In this document: positions 49,645-61,422 of the stretch, in pieces | How positions within the stretch are numbered: position 1 is the stretch's first letter | Layout of the letters: each line of letters starts with the position of its first letter | Source: Viscum album | Taxonomy: Eukaryota > Streptophyta > Magnoliopsida > Santalales > Viscaceae | Reading direction: 5' to 3' | Assembly (NCBI GenBank): GCA_963277665.1 | Contig: OY728125.1 | Location: 1,715,928,889 to 1,715,992,888, forward strand | DNA: 64,000 bases | The notes under the pieces: generated by a model | Told to the model about the DNA's origin: nothing | What the model saw: only the letters and a program-made list of their open reading frames with translations | Databases searched by the model: none | Position numbers and translations under genes: made by a program

Positions 49645-49794
49645 GAAAATTTTTTTTTTTTTTAAATAATTGCACTGCTCTCACCAAAAAGCAACCAGAA
49701 ACCAAACAAAAATAACAATGCCAGCCCTCCCCCAAGCCCCAACTGAACCCCACCCTCATCTATACCCACCTAACAACCTGGCCAGCCCTCCCCC
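49645..49794. other. Spacer between subterminal array and C-rich array
   Basis: Opens with a T run (14 or more), then mixed sequence. I see no gene or signal in it. Confidence 0.5.
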
Positions 49795-50740
49795 ACCACA
49801 TTGGAGCCCCACCACAACCCTTGGACACCCCCCCACCCCTTGGACAGCCCCCCCCCCCCCCCACCCTCATTTACACCCCCACGACCCCTAGTACAGCCTC
49901 AAACACCCATTGGAAACCCCTCCCATATCCCTTGGACACCCTCCACCCCTTGGACACCCCCCCACCCCTTGGACAGCCCCCCCGCCACCCTCATTTACAC
50001 CCCCAAGACCCCTAGTACAGCCTCAAACACCCATTGGACACCCCCCCACACCTTGACAGCCCTCCCAGACCCCTTGGACACCCCTCCCATATCCCTTGGA
50101 CACCCCCCCACCCCTTGGACACCCCCCCCCCACCCCTTGGACAGCCCCCCACCCTCATTTACACCCAACCGGCCCCTTGGACAGAACTCCCAGACACCTT
50201 GGACACCACTCCCATATCCCGTGGACACCCCCCCACCCCTTGGACACCCCCCACCCCTTCGACAGCCCCCCCACCCTCATTTACACCCCCCGAACACCCC
50301 TTGGACACCCCTCCCATATGCCTTGGACACCCCCCCCCCACCCCTTGGACACCCCCCCCCCCCACCCCTTGGACAGCCCCCCACCCCCTGGACACCCCCC
50401 CGACCCCTTGGAAACCCCCCCTACCCCTTGGAAACCCCCCCCATCCCCTTGGACAGCCCCAAACACCCCTCCTATATCCCTTGGACACCCCCCACCACTT
50501 GGACACCCCCCCACCCTCATTTACACCCAACCGACTCCTTGGACAGCCCCAAACACACCTTGGACACCCCTCCCATATCCCTTGGACACCCCCCACCCCT
50601 TGGACACCCCCCCACCCTCATTTACACCCCCCCCCCCCGACCCCTAGGACAGCCCCAAACACACCTTGGACACCCCTCCCATATCCCTTGGACACCCCCC
50701 AAACACCCACCCACCCCCTTGGAACCTCTCCCCCCATACC
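49795..50740. repeat. C-rich tandem array (G-rich on the gene strand), 0.95 kb
   Basis: Built from 17-20-bp units such as CCCCACCCCTTGGACACC, with two recurrent variants (CTCCCATATCCCTTGGACAC and CCACCCTCATTTACACCC). It lies just past the 3' end of the TnpA/Ulp1 gene. Pro-Pro-Thr-Pro ORFs on the plus strand and Gly-rich ORFs on the minus strand are open in every frame because the unit lacks stops. Confidence 0.9.
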
Positions 50741-50927
50741 AAAATCCAGACCAGAAAAACCATCAACAGTAGACCAAAACAAGAAGTAGAGAAAAATTAA
50801 ACATTCACTTATATAACATTCAAAACTTACACTGTCGACTTCAAAAAAAACTAAATCCAACCTAAACGACTACGAAATACACAATTACATTGACAATATT
50901 CAAAATTACATTTTACATTACAAACAA

Positions 50928-53856
50928 CTAAAAGTCAATCAAACCTGTAAAATAATTTGACCACTCCACTTGTAAGTGTTTGATATCTTCAGCAGTAAAG
51001 GGTTGAGGGTCATCAAAAAGCTACAAAGGAAAAGGATAGTAGTCAACGTGTATAATGAATAAATCAAATTGAAATATTATGAGAAAGAGGAAATCTTACC
51101 AGGTCAAAACTCAGAACTGTCCCAGTTGTTATTATTTCATACATAAATCTTAACATGTAATATCCGCATTCGATGATGCCTTGTTGCTCATGACATTTCT
51201 GTTTGAATGAGTGTAAATTCAATATATTATTTTTATGTAATAAATCAAAATGTACAAATTATAAATGGATATTTACCTTCGCATGTACATATTTGATCTT
51301 GAAATTCCTTTTCTTTGCGCTTTTTCGAAAGTGGACCCATGCCCTGTTAGAAAATAATACGAATGGGGTAAATTTAAAATTCATTATAATATATAAAACT
51401 ATTGTGAAATTGAAACTTACGTTTCCAATATATTCTTAAAACTTTCTCGCACATCATCATGGAGAGAGCATATCCAATAAAGTGTTTTCTCCCTAGGGCA
51501 AAAAACCCCTAACATCCAATGATCCCTGATAAAAGGAAATTTAACGTTAGTGGTTTTTTATGTTAAAAGATAATTAACTCTTTGAGAGGGATGTGTTTCA
51601 TACCTCTCACAAAAAGGCATCATCCAACACTGTGTGATTACATTCTTTTCAAATCTATCATCAATATAAAGCATTATTTGTTCCTCATCCAATGCACATG
51701 CTTCAGGGGAAATCAATTGTGGGTCCACGAATCCATATACATCTGTCAGCTCATTCCTCTCACAGATTTTATACAGATACCTAATACAAAGCAGACATAA
51801 GTATACATTTTTAATAAATATAACGCAAGGAAAAGGTGTTAAGACTTACATGATAAAAATTTGCACCACGTTGACGCCCAACTTATCTCCAGTGACAAAC
51901 TCCATGATATCAGTTTTCATAATCCCCACACATAGTTCACGTCCACAGACATGAGCTTCCATTGTAAAGTCATAATGATCCGCCAACAAATTTGAATATC
52001 TTGACAATTTGTCAAGACTGCTAGTATCTGCATCTGATGTCATAGCTATCTGTCTTTGTTGTTGTCTATACAGTATTTCTTTACCTTTGAAGTATTCCTG
52101 TAAAAATAAATTGAAAAATATATTAGTTTTCAAATGATAAAACATTAATAAAAATATAAAATAAAAGATATAACATCCATACCTCTATGGTAATGAGTCG
52201 AAGAAGTCTGGATGGCCAAAGTAAAAAATGGCCGATACTATGTCCAACTGTCGTCACCTCATCTGTAGGTAACGGTATCCGAGCTGATCTATCTATAATA
52301 TCCTGTACAGTGACCCTCTGATTCTCTACCTCTAACTGTTGATGATGAACTGTATCTCCTATACAGTATACCATCCCATATGCAACTATATGATGTTGAG
52401 GATCATCAACATACAACTCACAATAAGTAGGTAGCTGCGGCGGAGGAGGAGGATCAAAAATGGGGTCCGCAGGCTAAGGTGGGGGAGTGGGAGTTACTGG
52501 GAGAGGTGGAGTGGGAGCTGCACCCTGAAATTGTCTTTGCAAGTCTGCAAACATTAACTGCACCGATGCTCTAATCTTGTCCTCCATTGTCGCATTAATA
52601 TTATGGACTTCAGCCTCCAAGGATTCTATTTTTTTTATAAACTCCCTCAACGTTAGAAGTTGAGGAACGTGGCAACACTTTTCTTACCGATACACCTGCC
52701 GGATATCCTCTTACACGGCCAGGATGTTCAGGCTTTCCCAATGCCACAGATAAAATATCTTCCCTCCCAGATGGTGTAAATGTCCCCTGTGAACTCTGCT
52801 CCTCAAGAGAGTCCTGTAATAATTAATTGAACATTTCTATAATGATTGGAAATATATGACGAAAATAGTAAACTTAAATAAATAAAATAGATATCTTACA
52901 ATCCTCTCAACTACGAGTCTCGATTCTTCCGAAAGATATTGTCCTTTTTTGCCCTTCCGAGCTCTTTTCCATTTCTCATGTCTAGATGGAGGGGATGGAG
53001 GGGCCACCTCTCCAGAGCTTGAAGACTCAGCTCTTAGTTGTTGAAATTTTTCTGCCATCATTTGTTCTTCCAATAATGCATACCCTCCCCGAGATAAACT
53101 ATGAGGGTATACATTTTTAGATTGGATCTCTTGATGAGCTTTCCTTGTTTGCTGTAAATTAAGAATAAGTAATCATTAACAAAACAATAATAAGATCATT
53201 TATATAAGAAATCTTATAAAAGTTTACATTGCCCTTACCAAAAATGATTCTTTTCTTCTACTTTCAAAAAATTGTCTCCATGTGTCTTCATCTATAAAAG
53301 GATATATACGACATGGGTTCTCACGACTCCTATGACCATAAATGAAATCAGATGAGAGGGTTGATTTGAAATCCCTCCATCTCCTAGCAGCCAACGATAA
53401 GCATTTCTTCCTGACTCCTCCAGTGTCAGGAATATCAAATGTCATCTGATAAAAAAGAGGTTAAAAATATTATATATACTAGAAACATTTAAAGAACAGT
53501 CAAACAATAGCAAAAGATCTTACCAAAATGGTCTCCCACAGCTGAGAAATTATCGCCTTATCCACACTTCTCCAATCATCATAGAGAATGCTTACTTTTC
53601 TCTTAGCCTGAGTTGCTACAAAACCCTTAAAATCTTTAGCATTTGGACCTCTAGGAAGATCATCATCATCAAACTCCACGACTATCCTCTCCTCCTTCGT
53701 ACGGGCAAGTGATAATTTTGGTAAACGTGTGCACCCACGCTTACCAACCTTTGAACTCTTTTTCGTAATAGGAGCATGTGAATGTTCCTCCCCAGATGTA
53801 TGACCAATATGCTCATCTCCAGAATCATGTGGCTGATCAACTGATTGATCTGTCAT
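50928..53856 (-). pseudogene. TnpA-like protein with Ulp1 (C48) protease tail, ten exons, broken
   Basis: Exons, inferred from GT-AG borders and frame: 53524-53856, 53239-53445, 52910-53151, 52183-52813, 51850-52097, 51604-51780, 51421-51525, 51277-51343, 51100-51198, 50928-51020. Domains in order: an acidic N-terminus; a plant En/Spm transposase domain (GCTRLPKL, WETIL, RRWRDFKSTL, YPFIDEDTW, SRGGYALLEE); GKPEHPGRVRG; a coiled coil; a domain with VDDPQHHIVAYGMVY and GHFLLWPSRLL; and a Ulp1-like protease with DHWML (His 51519-51521), EQQG and ECGYY (Cys 51166-51168). The usual catalytic Asp position reads WICSL. Lesions: TAG at 52474-52476 and a frame change between about 52640 and 52690. TnpA binds subterminal repeats in En/Spm; the protease role is unknown. 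Confidence 0.88.
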
Positions 53857-54029
53857 TTTCCTTCAAATCAAAAAAACAAACATTAGTTCACAAATAGAAA
53901 AGTGTACTAACTTACATAATAGTAAACATTGGTAATATGGTAAGCATGTTAAACAATGATAAACATGGTAAACACAGGCAAAAGGTTGCCAAAGTGTTGG
54001 CCCAAGAAAACTGAAACGTGGACTCACTG
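53857..54029 (-). other. 5' flank of TnpA/Ulp1 gene
   Basis: A short AT-rich stretch. The sequence TTTGATTTGAAG just before the ATG could be an intron acceptor, so an upstream untranslated exon is possible. Confidence 0.4.
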
Positions 54030-54640
54030 AGTCCACCGGTCAGCCGGTGTGAGCACACCGGCCAGCCGGAGGACCCAGGCAGTAGACTTGCCCACTGCCT
54101 GGTGCCACCGGCCGGCCGCTGGATCACCACCGGCCGGCCGGTGGACCAGACAGCCTTCCTCTGTCTGGACCACCGGCCGGCCGCTGGCTCATCACCGGCC
54201 GGCCGCTGGTGATCCAGACAGAGAGGAAGGCTCTCTGTCTGGTCCACCGGCCGGCCGGTGGTGATCCAGCGGCCGGCCGGTGGACCAGAAAGAGAGCCTT
54301 CCTCTCTGTCTGGACCACCGGACGGCCGCTGGATCACCACCGGCCGACCGCCGGTGATCCAGACAGAGAGGAAGGCTCTCTGTCTGGTCCACCGGCCGGC
54401 CGGTGCTGAGCCAGCGGCCGGCCGGTGGTCCAGACAGAGAGGAAGGCTCTGTCTGGACCACCGGCCGGCCGCTGGCTCAGCACCGGCTGGCCGGTGGACC
54501 AGACAGAGAGGAAGGCTCTGTCTGGACCACCGGCCGGCCGCTGGCTCAGCACCGGCCAGCCGGTGGACCAGACAGAGCTTTGTTCTGGACCACCGGCCAA
54601 CAGGTGATCCACCACCGGCCAGCCGGTGCGCCCAGGACTT
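54030..54640. repeat. Array of GGCCGGCC palindromes between the two CACTA genes
   Basis: Degenerate units of about 65-75 bp combine ACCGGCCGGCCGGTGG or ACCGGCCGGCCGCTGG with CCAGACAGAGAGGAAGG and CTCTCTGTCTGG arms. The block is self-complementary at the unit level and at the array level, very GC- and CpG-rich, with a sharp border to AT-rich DNA on both sides. ORFs of 60-156 codons on both strands come from the repeat. Confidence 0.88.
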
Positions 54641-54773
54641 CTCCTCTTTACGGTTTTTATTGTTTTATCGTTTTGATTTGATACATGTTTTAATAAGTAA
54701 AAAATTTACAGTATCTAACATTATATGAAAAAACTAAATGTAAACAAGAAATAAACTTGTGTTACCTGTAATT

Positions 54774-57700
54774 TTAGGAATGTACAGTTGGATTGTTTTC
54801 CCAAATTCCTTCGTCGTGATCGTTCCTTATGGCACAAACCATGTCTTCAACATACTCATCATTATGTTCTGTTAATCTTTCCATGGAAGTAGGGATCTCA
54901 CATAAATCAGCATCTTCATCAAATTCATCCTCACCAACATATTGGTTTTTCCCTTGTAAAACAACAGCCCACTGCATATCTGACTGATCTACTACATAGA
55001 AAATTTGTTTGGCATGTGTTGCCATTATAAAAGAATCAGATGTGTCTTCCAATCTATTCAGATTAACAAGTGTCATTCCAAATTCATCGTGTCTGACACT
55101 GTTGTTACCGATAAACCATTTACAGTTAAAAACGGGAACTTTAATTTTAAAGTAATCAGCCTCCCATATGTCTTCAATCACTCCATAATATGCACTTGAT
55201 GCCGAAATTGGGTTTCTGTCCTTAGCACTCGAAAAATGCATTGCTTCTGCAAACACCAATACACCACTATTCTGAACTGCACTTCTGTTGTCCTGAGCTT
55301 TCGTATGAAATGTATAGCCATTAATGTCATAAGCGGACCATGTTATCACATTTAAAGATGGACCACCCACTATCCATTTTAATGTCTCTGATACATCTGA
55401 TCTACCAAGCAAGGTCTTTTTAAACCATGGCAAAAAAGTTTTGTTATGCTCATTCAAAATCCACATTTCTTTCTTCTTTGGATGACATTGTTTCAACTCA
55501 TTAATATGCAATGTGATATACGGTTGAACATCAGCTATGTTATTCAAGATGTATGATTCTAACTTCTTCATATGTTCAGCTGACAGTGATTTGACTTTCA
55601 AGCCACGAATCCCCTTTCCCTCATTATTAACCCGTTCATGGCGAGATGGAGGCAAACCTATGTGTTGTGTCGTAGCCAAGTAGCTCGTACAAAACTCTGC
55701 TACCTCCTCAGAAATATACTTTTCAATAATGGAGGCTTCAGGTCGATATGGATTTTTAACATATCCCTTTAATATTTTCATATACCTTTCAAAAGGATAC
55801 ATCCAACGAAGATATACAGGTCCACAAAGCCTTATTTCTCAAACCAGATGAATCATTAAATGCACCATCATATCAAAAAAAGTTGGAGGAAAATACATTT
55901 CCAAATGAAAAAGTATAAAAATTGCATCCTTTTCCAAAATGTTCAAAGCATTCACATCAATCGCCTTGTTGCAAATTGAATTGAAAAAATAACACAACCT
56001 CATTATAGTCTTTCTGACACGGATGGGCAATATTCCACGCAGTGCAACTGGTAGAATTTGTTGCATCATGACATGACAATCATGTGATTTCATACCTATC
56101 AACTTCAAGTCTTTCAATGAGACAAAATTTTTTACATTTGAAGAATAACCTTGAGGCACTTTGATATCATGAAGACACTGACAGAAGCTACTTTTCTCCC
56201 TCTTCGATAATGTATGACAAGCCGGGGGAAGAAATGTTCGTCTTCCTTTAGGAGTGGGAGCTAACTCCAAACGTATTCCCATTGACAGTAGGTCTAACCT
56301 TGCATTCAACCCATCTTTTGTCTTTCCTTTAATATCTAGCAATGTTCCGATCAAAGAATCACAGATATTCTTCTCCACGTGCATGAAATCAATATTATGT
56401 TTGACTTCATGATACCTCCAATATGGTAGCTCAAAAAATATTGACCTTTTCTTCCAAATATGTCTATCATTACCAGATTTCTGTGTCTTTCCCAATGTCA
56501 CATCAAGGTTTTTCACCCTCTCAAAATACAATTATGGGGATAAAGGTTGAGGAGCAGTATCAAATTCTTGTGAGCCATTGAATGCCTTTTTTAGTCTTCT
56601 ATAAGGGTGATCCATAGGCAAAAACTTTCGATGACCCATGTACACTGTTTTCCTCCCATGATGCAATTGACAATATGACGTCTGTTGTTCGCAAATTGGA
56701 CATGCTTTATGCCCTTTAACACTGTATCCAGACAAATTTCCATATGCTGGGAAGTCATTTAGAGTGAATAGAAGCATTGCATGCAGTTGAAAATATTCCA
56801 TTTTATAAGAATCATACACCCTAATACCATCAGCCCATAACAGTTTCAAATCATCAATCAGTGGTGACAAGTATACATCAATATCATTGCCGGGTTGCTT
56901 TGGACCAGAGATCATGATACTCAACATGACATATTTGCGCTTCATACAAACTTCAGGATAGAGGTTGTAAATTACCAATAAAACATGCCATGAACTATGT
57001 GTGCTACTGAGGGTTCGGTATGGATTCATTCCATCTGTGCACAAGCCTAGTCTCAGATTTCTAATTTCATTTCCAAATGTAGGGTACTGGGCATCAATTT
57101 TCTTCCATTGTGGACAATCAGCTGGATGACGTATTTTTCCATCACATACCCGCTCATCAGCATGCCATCTTAACCTTTTTGCATCATGTGAATTAGCAAA
57201 TAAACGTTTGAAACGAGGAATTATAGAAAGATACCAAAATACCATTGAAGGGGGCTTTGTAATCTCTACATCAGCTTGTGATTTTTCTTTCACCTTATAC
57301 CGTGATGTCCCACATTTAGGACACTCTTTCAGAAATTCATATTCCTTCCTATATATAATGCAGTCATTCGGACAGGCATGTATTTTCCTGTATCCCAATC
57401 CCATCGGGCATAATATTTTTTTGGCCTTATAATGTGAATCTGGAAGATCGTTATCTTTTGGAAGAATGTCTTTCATCAATTGTAGCAGCTCTGTAAAACT
57501 TCTGTCACTCCATCCATGTTTCGCCTTCAGGTTAATCAATCTTAACACCGCCGACAAAACCGTAAAATCTGTACAACCAGGATATAATGGTTTTTCGGCA
57601 TCACCATATAGACGTGCAACTGTCGGTTCTATCTCAATTTGTTCTGCTACAATATCGCGAATCATTTCTTCAATTCCATCGGAGTTACCATCTTGCGATT

Positions 57701-57953
57701 CATTATCATCAGTGACATTCTGTCCAGTTTCGCCATGCCAAATCCAAGGGTTGTAACTCGGATTGAAACCATGACAAATCAGATGATCTTTTATCTCTCT
57801 ACTTTTCATCTTCTTCATATTCAGACATTTCAGGCATGGACAGAAAAAAATGTCACTACTTGGAACATTTCGTTTAGCAAATTCCAAAAAGGCATCAACA
57901 CCTTCCTCATATTCATTGCTCATTCGATGTGCCGTAATCCAACTTCGACTCAT
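54774..57953 (-). pseudogene. TNP2-type CACTA transposase, single 1,059-codon frame broken by two stops
   Basis: One frame runs from ATG 57953 to the stop at 54774 with no frameshift. Residues 3-75 form the transposase-associated domain (CPCLKCLN, HGFNPSYNPWIWHGE). About 180-470 and onward is the TNP2 transposase core: zinc-type CPNDC/CPKC pairs, CTDGMNP (Asp 307), GPKQPGNDIDVYLSPL, DFPAYGNLSGYS and KACPIC. After that come DUF4218-like sequence (SHDCHVMMQQILPVALRG, CGPVYLRWMYPFERYM) and DUF4216-like sequence (YYGVIEDIWEADY, NRLEDTSDSFIMA). Stops lie at codon 474 (TAA, 56532-56534) and codon 705 (TGA, 55839-55841), both explicable as C-to-T. It would excise and insert the element. An acceptor-like TTATAG just before the ATG suggests a 5' UTR intron. 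Confidence 0.93.
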
Positions 57954-58074
57954 TATTACCTATAACAAATAGAAAAAATATATATATTTTTTAGATAAGA
58001 CAAATATATGTTTATATGAAAAAAATCATAATTTGAATGTAAACAATTTTGAAATATAAAACAAATCGATGTGT
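57954..58074 (-). other. TNP2 5' flank with probable intron end
   Basis: An AT-rich, pyrimidine-biased (on the minus strand) stretch ending TTGTTATAG before GTAATAATG. It looks like the 3' end of an intron. Confidence 0.5.
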
Positions 58075-60925
58075 AAACCCCCCTGGACACCCCCCGACCC
58101 CTCTGGACAGCCCCCCACCCCTCCTGGACACCACCCCCCACCCCCTACCCCCTTGGACACCCCCCTGGACATCCCCCAACCCTCTGGGCAGCCCCCCCAC
58201 CCACCCGGACAACCCCAAATACCCTCTGGAGAGGCCGCCACCCACTTGGACAGCCCCCCACACCCATCCACCCCCTTGGACACCCCCCTGGACACCCCAC
58301 CAACCCCTCTGGACAGGCCGCCACCCCCTTGGACAGCCCCCCACACCCACCGACCCCTCTGGACAGGCCGCCACCCCCTTGGACAGCCCCCCACACCCAC
58401 CCATCCCCTTGGACACCACCCTGGACACCCCCCAACCCCTCTGGGCAGCCCCCGACCCCTCTAGAAAGCACCCCCACCCCTCCTGGACACAACCCCCCAC
58501 CCCCGACCTGCTTGGACACCCCCCTGGACACCCCCCAACCCTCTGGACAGCCCCCGACCCCTCTGGACAGCCCCCCACCCCTCCTGGACACCACCCCCCA
58601 CCCCCTACCCCCTTGGACACCCCCCTGGACATCCCCCAACCCTCTGGGCAGCCCCCCCACCCACCCGGACAACCCCAAATACCCTCTAGAGAGGCCGCCA
58701 CCCACTTGGACAGCCCCCCACACCCATCCACCCCCTTGGACAGCCCCCCACACCCATCCACCCCCTTGGACACCCCCCTGGACACCCCACCGACCCCTCT
58801 GGACAGGCCGTCACCCCCTTGGACAGCCCCCCACACCCACCCATCCCCTTGGACACCACCCTGGACACCCCCCGACCCCTCTGGGCAGCCCCCGACCCCT
58901 CTAGAAAGCACCCCCACCCCTCCTGGACACAACCCCCCACCCCCGACCTGCTTGGACACCCCCCTGGACACCCCCCAACCCTCTGGACAGCCCCCCCCCC
59001 CACCCCTCATAAACACCACCACCCACCCCCTACCCCCTTGGACACCCCCCTGGACACCCCCCCAACACCCACCCACACCCTTGGACAGCCCCCCACACCC
59101 ACCCACCCCCTTGTAAACCCCCCTGGACAGCCCCCCGCCCCTCCTGGACACCACCCCCCACCCCCTACCCCCTTGGACACCCCCTGGACATCCCCCAACC
59201 CTCTGGGCAGCCCCCCCACCCACCCGGACAACCCCAAATACCCTCTAGAGAGGCCGTCACCCACTTGGACAGCCCCCCACACCCATCCACCCCCTTGGAC
59301 AGCCCCCCACACCCATCCACCCCCTTGGACACCCCCCTGGACACCCCACCGACCCCTCTGGACAGGCCGCCACCCCCTTGGACAGCCCCCCACACCCACC
59401 CATCCCCTTGGACACCACCCTGGACACCCCCCGACCCCTCTGGGCGGCCCCCGACCCCTCTAGAAAGCACCCCCACCCCTCCTGGACACAACCCCCCACC
59501 CCTGACCTGCTTGGACACCCCCCTGGACACCCCCCAACCCTCTGGACAGCCCCCCCACCCCTCCTAAACACCACCACCCACCCCCTACCCCCCTGGACAC
59601 CCCCCTGGACACCCCCCGACCCCTCTGGGCAGCCCCCGACCCCTCTAGAAAGCACCCCCACCCCTCCTGAACACAACCCCCCACCCCCGACCTGCTTGGA
59701 CACCCCCCTGGACACCCCCCAACCCTCTGGACAGCCCCCCCACCCCTCCTAAACACCACCACCCACCCCCTACCCCCTTGGACACCCCCCTGGACACCCC
59801 CCGCCCCTTGTAAACCCCCCTGGACAGCCCCCCACACCCACCCACCCCCTTGTAAACCCCCCTGGACAGCCCCCCGCCCCTCCTGGACACCACCCCCCAC
59901 CCCCTACCCCCTTGGACACCCCCTGGACATCCCCCAACCCTCTGGACAGTCCCCCCACCCACCCGGACAACCCCAAATACCCTCTGGAGAGGCCGCCGCC
60001 CACTTGGACAGCCCCCCACACCCATCCACCCCCTTGGACACCCCCCTGGACACCCCACCAACCCCTCTGGACAGGCCGCCACCCCCTTGGACAGCCCCCC
60101 ACACCCACCCATCCCCTTGGACACCACCTTGGACACCCCCCGACCCCTCTGGACAGCCCCTGACCCCTCTAGAAAGCACCCCCACCCCTCCTGGACACAA
60201 CCCCCCACCCCCGACCTGCTTAGACACCCCCCTGGACACCCCCAACCCTCTGGACAGCCCCCCACCCCTCCTAAACACCACCACCCACCCCCTACCCCCT
60301 TGGACACCCCCCTGGACACCCCCCAACACCCACCCACACCCTTGGACAGCCCCCCACACCCACCCACCCCCTTGTAAACCCCCCTGGACAGCCCCTCGCC
60401 CCTCCTGGACACCACCCCCCACCCCCTACCCCCTTGGACACCCCCTGGACATCCCCCAACCCTCTGGACAGCCCCCCCACCCACCCGGACAACCCCAAAT
60501 ACCCTCTGGAGAGGCCGCCACCCACTTGGACAGCCCCCCACACCTATCCACCCCCTTGGACACCCCCCTGGACACCCCACCGACCCCTCTGGACAGGCCG
60601 CCACCCCCTTGGACAGCCCCCCACACCCACCCATCCCCTTGGACACCACCCTGGACACCCCCCGACCCCTCTGGACAGCCCCCGACCCCTCTAGAAAGCA
60701 CCCCCACCCCTCCTGGACACAACCCCCCACCCCCGACCTGCTTGGACACCCCCCTGGACACCCCCCAACCCTCTGGACAGCCCCCCACCCCTCCTAAACA
60801 CCACCCCCCACCCCCTACCCCCTTGGACACCCCCCTGGACACCCCCCAACACCCACCCACACCCTTGGACAGCCCCCCACACCCACCCACCCCCTTGTAA
60901 ACCCCCCAGGACACCCCCCGACCCC
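58075..60925. repeat. C-rich tandem array with higher-order repeats (G-rich on the gene strand), 2.85 kb
   Basis: The basic unit is about 17-19 bp (CCCCCTTGGACACCCCCC and CGACCCCTCTGGACAGCC variants). Higher-order blocks are marked by ACAACCCCAAATACCCTC, which recurs at about 58208, 58668, 59227, 59966 and 60488 (spacing 460-740 bp). Long Pro-rich (plus) and Gly-rich (minus) ORFs span it in several frames; they are repeat artefacts. It lies upstream of the TNP2 start, probably within a 5' UTR intron. Confidence 0.92.
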
Positions 60926-61422
60926 AAATCCATGCACCTATTCCATGGTTGTGTGTGAATAAAGTAGTAACAACTGTAAAAGGGCAACCCATCCAAATGG
61001 ACACGCCCCAACCCTCTCGGGGATTTATAGAAAACGATGAAAAATTAGTGAAATCATAAAATTACTCAATATTGCAAGTCGAACAAATAGATCTAGGGAT
61101 GATAAATAAGATTATGGTGCCAAAACGAGTTAAAAGGGTTCGCAATCGAAGAATCTTAGCTAGTTTCAACAAAAAAATCACAACACATATATATATATAC
61201 TATCCACGAAAAAAAACGAACGAGTGGGAGGATTACCTGAGTGCTGTGAGTTTAGATGATTGATCCGAGGATATTAAATATGAGAAACGATGATCGCAAA
61301 ACGAATCTAAACCAACGAAATGGACGAGCCGATTCGGGTTTACGCGCGAGAGAGACGAGTCGCGACTGTCGAAGGTAAACTCGCGAATGACAATCCACGG
61401 GTCTGGGTAAATTTTTAAATGA
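60926..61422 (-). promoter_or_regulatory. Probable TNP2 promoter and 5' UTR region
   Basis: Unique sequence between the right stem-loop array and the G-rich array. It holds a good splice donor on the minus strand, CACTCAG|GTAATC, with the donor GT at 61235-61236. Paired with the acceptor at 57960-57961, this would define an about 3.3-kb intron that removes the G-rich array. Small ORFs here have no recognisable content. Confidence 0.45.

Noticed and set aside
49801..50789. 323- and 251-codon proline-rich ORFs
   Set aside because: Same reason: overlapping frames of a C-rich tandem repeat.
52649..52690. A 42-bp intron in TnpA/Ulp1 exon 4 starting GTAAGA
   Set aside because: Too short for a plant intron, branch site too close to the acceptor, and it does not restore the frame.
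53912..54728. Overlapping ORFs of 60-156 codons rich in Pro, Gly and Arg
   Set aside because: Products of the GGCCGGCC palindrome array read in different frames; none continues into unique sequence with a recognisable domain.
55005..57965. Plus-strand ORFs opposite TNP2 (such as 57208-57432 and 57639-57965)
   Set aside because: Antisense shadows of the TNP2 frame with no domain of their own.
58012..61011. Very long Pro-rich (plus) and Gly-rich (minus) ORFs, up to 403 codons
   Set aside because: They are open in several frames at once on both strands because the C-rich repeat unit has no stop codon. They show no signal, domain or non-repeat content. An extensin-like or glycine-rich protein gene is not supported.
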